Position numbers and translations under genes: made by a program. From CAJQQK01 sp963696075 (GTDB taxonomy: Bacteria > Pseudomonadota > Alphaproteobacteria > Rhizobiales > Hyphomicrobiaceae), in assembly GCA_963696075.1 (NCBI GenBank), contig CAVOJD010000013.1:1-7463 (forward strand): a stretch of 7,463 nucleotides of DNA, in the 5' to 3' direction. Under the pieces are notes generated by a model. The model was given only the letters and a program-made list of their open reading frames with translations. It was not told the origin of the DNA and did no database searches. Position 1 is the stretch's first letter. Every line of letters starts with the position of its first letter. Below, piece after piece: positions 5,877 through 7,463 of this stretch.

Positions 5877-6893
5877 TCAGGTCCGCATTCGGCCACGAAC
5901 CTCAGCTATCTCTGGACGGAGTGATGCTTGAGGGAGATGACGATGGCGCGCAATCAAGTGCAGTTCCAAAAGGGTCTCGGCATGGCCGAGTTCTTGGCAC
6001 GCTACGGGACCGAAGAGCTGTGCCACGATGCTCTCGTGAAGATGCGTTGGCCAGACGGCTTCGTTTGCCCGAAGTGCGCTGAGCGACGGTACAGCTTCTG
6101 CGTGCCGAAGAAGCTTTTCCAGTGCTCGTCGTGTCACCGGCAAACGTCGGTTCGCGCCGGCACGGTGTTCCACAAATCGCGCACGCCTTTGACGAAATGG
6201 TTTCTCGCCATGCACCTTCTGACGGGCTCCAAGAACGACATCGCGAGCCTTGAGCTGGCGCGCCAGCTCGACGTCAAATGGGATACCGCCTGGCTAATCA
6301 AGCAGAAGCTGATGGAGGTCATGTTGCAGCGGAACACCATCTACAAGCTGTCCGGTGATATCCAGATTGACGATGCCTATCAAGGCGGCGAAAAGGCCGG
6401 AAAACCAGGACGTGGAGCGGCCAACAAGCTCCCTTTTGTGGCAGCCGTCGCAACCCGTGACGGCCGCCCAATCTATATGCAGCTGCGCTGCCTGCCGGGT
6501 TTCACGAAGGACGCAATTAAGGCCTATGCACGGGCCAATATCGCTCCAGGCTCTCGCGTGCTGAGCGACGGCCTCAACTGCTTCAAGGGCATCGTCGCTG
6601 CGGGGCTCGCGCATGTGATTAAAATCACCGGCGGCGGGCGTCCCAAGGATCCTGATTTTAAATGGATCAATACCGGACTCGGCAATGTCCAGAGCGCGAT
6701 CAAAAGCACGCTGCGCTCGTGCGACGCGCGCCACACACCGCGTTATCTGGCAGCGTTCGAGTGGCGTTACAATCGCCGTTTCGAGTTGGCGAAAAACCTC
6801 GAACGGCTGGCTCGCGTCGCCATGATGATCGAGCCTCAACCTCGCAGCACACTCGCCGCTATCCGTCAGAACCAAACGGATCTGACGGGGTAA
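5877..6893 (+). mobile_element. IS1595-family insertion sequence inside istA
   Basis: The insert is defined by where istA breaks: istA codon 187 ends at 5874-5876 and codon 186 sits at 6894-6896, leaving 1017 bp of foreign DNA on the opposite strand with an intact transposase. A short imperfect inverted repeat, TCAGGTCCG (5877-5885) and CGGATCTGA (6877-6885), matches 8 of 9. The left copy starts at the junction, but the right copy stops 8 bp short of it. No 8-bp target duplication is visible: AAGGCATT on the left stands against CGGGGTAA on the right. Size is usual for small IS1595 members. Confidence 0.8.
5943..6893 (+). CDS. IS1595-family transposase (ISXO2-like)
   Basis: The protein is 316 aa from ATG 5943, preferred because GAGGGA (5930-5935) sits seven bases upstream; TTG 5928 or ATG 5937 would add 5 or 2 residues. 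An N-terminal zinc ribbon has CPKC (C42, C45) and CSSC (C61, C64). An HTH-like linker follows, with KNDIASLELARQLDVKWDTAWLI. The ISXO2-like nuclease core then has D143 in QIDDAYQGG, D209 in VLSDG and N243 in WINTGLGN, with K254 after it, the DDN-K pattern of part of this family. The protein ends with YLAAFEWRYNRRFEL, the family's usual tail. It catalyses cut and transfer of its own element. No stop or frameshift is seen. The stop TAA (6891-6893) is the last triplet before istA resumes, so the right tip of the element overlaps the coding end. Confidence 0.93.
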   Translation: MARNQVQFQKGLGMAEFLARYGTEELCHDALVKMRWPDGFVCPKCAERRYSFCVPKKLFQCSSCHRQTSVRAGTVFHKSRTPLTKWFLAMHLLTGSKNDIASLELARQLDVKWDTAWLIKQKLMEVMLQRNTIYKLSGDIQIDDAYQGGEKAGKPGRGAANKLPFVAAVATRDGRPIYMQLRCLPGFTKDAIKAYARANIAPGSRVLSDGLNCFKGIVAAGLAHVIKITGGGRPKDPDFKWINTGLGNVQSAIKSTLRSCDARHTPRYLAAFEWRYNRRFELAKNLERLARVAMMIEPQPRSTLAAIRQNQTDLTG

Positions 6894-7458
6894 TTGCAAC
6901 CCTTCAGCCAGGGCCGAAAAGCTTTCGCCGCCAAGAACAACATGGGCGTGCTCGAAACCGGAGAAGACGAGCCGAAAATGATACAGCAGGTGCGTGAGCG
7001 GCTCACCGGCGATGCTGATGCCAGTTGAGCGCATGTCGGTAAAGTCCGACAACCCAAGCCGGCCCGGCTCGTGTGTCTGTCGGAAGATCACATCCTGTTC
7101 GGGGCCATTCAGCGCCCGCCAAGTGCGGATGCGCCGCTCCAGCGTCCGGCGAATGCCAGGACTGATGTCGGGACGCCGCCGCCGAACCTCATCGAAAATG
7201 GCGACCACCCGCAGCCCCGGCGTCGCCTCAAGCATCGGCACGACGTCGCTGTCCCAGATATCGGCCAGTGGGTCGGGACGGCGGCGGCCGCGAGGCTTCT
7301 TCTTCTGAGACGGCAGTCGCGGATCGGCTTCGAACCGGTAGGCAGTTGCAGTGCTGAACCCGGACTTTGCGGCAGCAACTTCCGGGGTGTCTGTGTGGCG
7401 AGAACGCATATACAGCCTCATCTGACAATCGTTGATGTGGAGGCCGGGCAATCGCTGA

Positions 7459-7463
7459 TCCTT
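7459..7463 (-). promoter_or_regulatory. Shine-Dalgarno of istA, supporting a TTG start
   Basis: On the minus strand AAGGA at the window edge is followed, after seven bases, by TTG (7451-7449). The next in-frame ATGs (the M in CQMRLY and in LYMRS) lack such a site, and using them would remove conserved N-terminal residues. Confidence 0.55.

Larger units (their letters stand above)
4914..7451 (-). pseudogene. istA: IstA transposase of IS21, split by an IS1595-family insertion
   Basis: The 5' part is 7451-6894 (186 codons, ending SALAEGLQ). The 3' part is 5876-4914 (320 codons plus stop, starting NALWALGG). Joined, they make a 506-aa IstA, the normal length. The start is TTG (7449-7451), since AAGGA lies seven bases upstream and the protein then begins MPGLHINDCQMRLYM, as homologues do. 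The order is an HTH-like N-terminus, then an integrase (DDE) core with D136 in GLSDFTDM, D202 in HRSDSLS and E249 in HENGSIES, then the C-terminal domain with TVPSRLIGHRLRVRLYDD-like sequence and DYRHVIHALRKKPMAL. The insertion falls between the first and second catalytic Asp, so neither half can be active. The frame stays open about 200 codons into the antisense of the insert, and this tail has no meaning as a protein. Confidence 0.93.
3869..7463 (-). mobile_element. IS21-family insertion sequence, interrupted and running off the right edge
   Basis: The element has istA and istB in the canonical order on the minus strand with an ATGA overlap, and multiple repeats beyond istB. IS21 elements end in TG...CA; the best TG tip is at 3869-3870, though 3854 cannot be excluded because the repeat continues to there. 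The istA-side end lies beyond 7463. Without the IS1595 insertion the visible part is about 2.6 kb, normal for the family. IstA is broken, so the copy needs IstA from elsewhere to move. Confidence 0.85.

Noticed and set aside
6294..6893. 200-codon continuation of the istA frame through the antisense of the IS1595 element
   Set aside because: It is read-through of inserted DNA; IstA homology stops exactly at codon 186.

Overview
The window is a nest of bacterial insertion sequences (ISs) with almost no other gene content. GC is high (clearly above 60% by eye) through the IS genes, and the first ~340 bases are visibly AT-richer. From memory, the IstA/IstB, IS66 TnpB/TnpC and IS110 proteins look most like copies from high-GC alphaproteobacteria (rhizobia, methylobacteria, acetic-acid bacteria). 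That is an inference from sequence style, not a search. Such IS piles are typical of plasmids, symbiosis or genomic islands, and other decaying accessory DNA.

Layout from left to right. Bases 1-344 are AT-richer DNA with at most the last ~40 codons of an unrecognised gene. About 345-1715 is an apparently complete IS110-family element of the IS1111 type. It has an intact 341-aa DEDD transposase, sub-terminal inverted repeats, a structured leader over the start codon, and a ~245-nt structured 3' non-coding region where a guide (seekRNA-type) RNA is expected. Bases 1716-1826 are an unassigned fragment with a strong hairpin. Bases 1864-3853 are the right part of an IS66-family element: tnpB lacks its 5' end, tnpC has an internal deletion with a frameshift, and the right terminal repeat is intact. 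This remnant is bracketed by a 37-bp inverted repeat (35/37 identical).

From about 3869 to the right edge is an IS21-family element on the minus strand. It has several transposase-site-like repeats, an intact istB (AAA+ helper), and an istA cut after codon 186 by a plus-strand IS1595-family element (about 5877-6893) that carries its own intact transposase. Joining the two istA halves restores a 506-aa IstA exactly, with no base lost and no target duplication visible. The left end of the IS21 element lies outside the window.

No cargo, defence or metabolic system is visible. Potentially mobile in cis are the IS1111-type and IS1595-type elements; the IS66 copy and the IS21 copy as they stand should not be autonomous. 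The points most worth following are RNA-level: the IS1111 3' non-coding RNA with two crossing helices, and the leader in which the left-end repeat can pair with the transposase start codon. The unexplained 37-bp inverted repeat and the IS1595 junction without a duplication come next.
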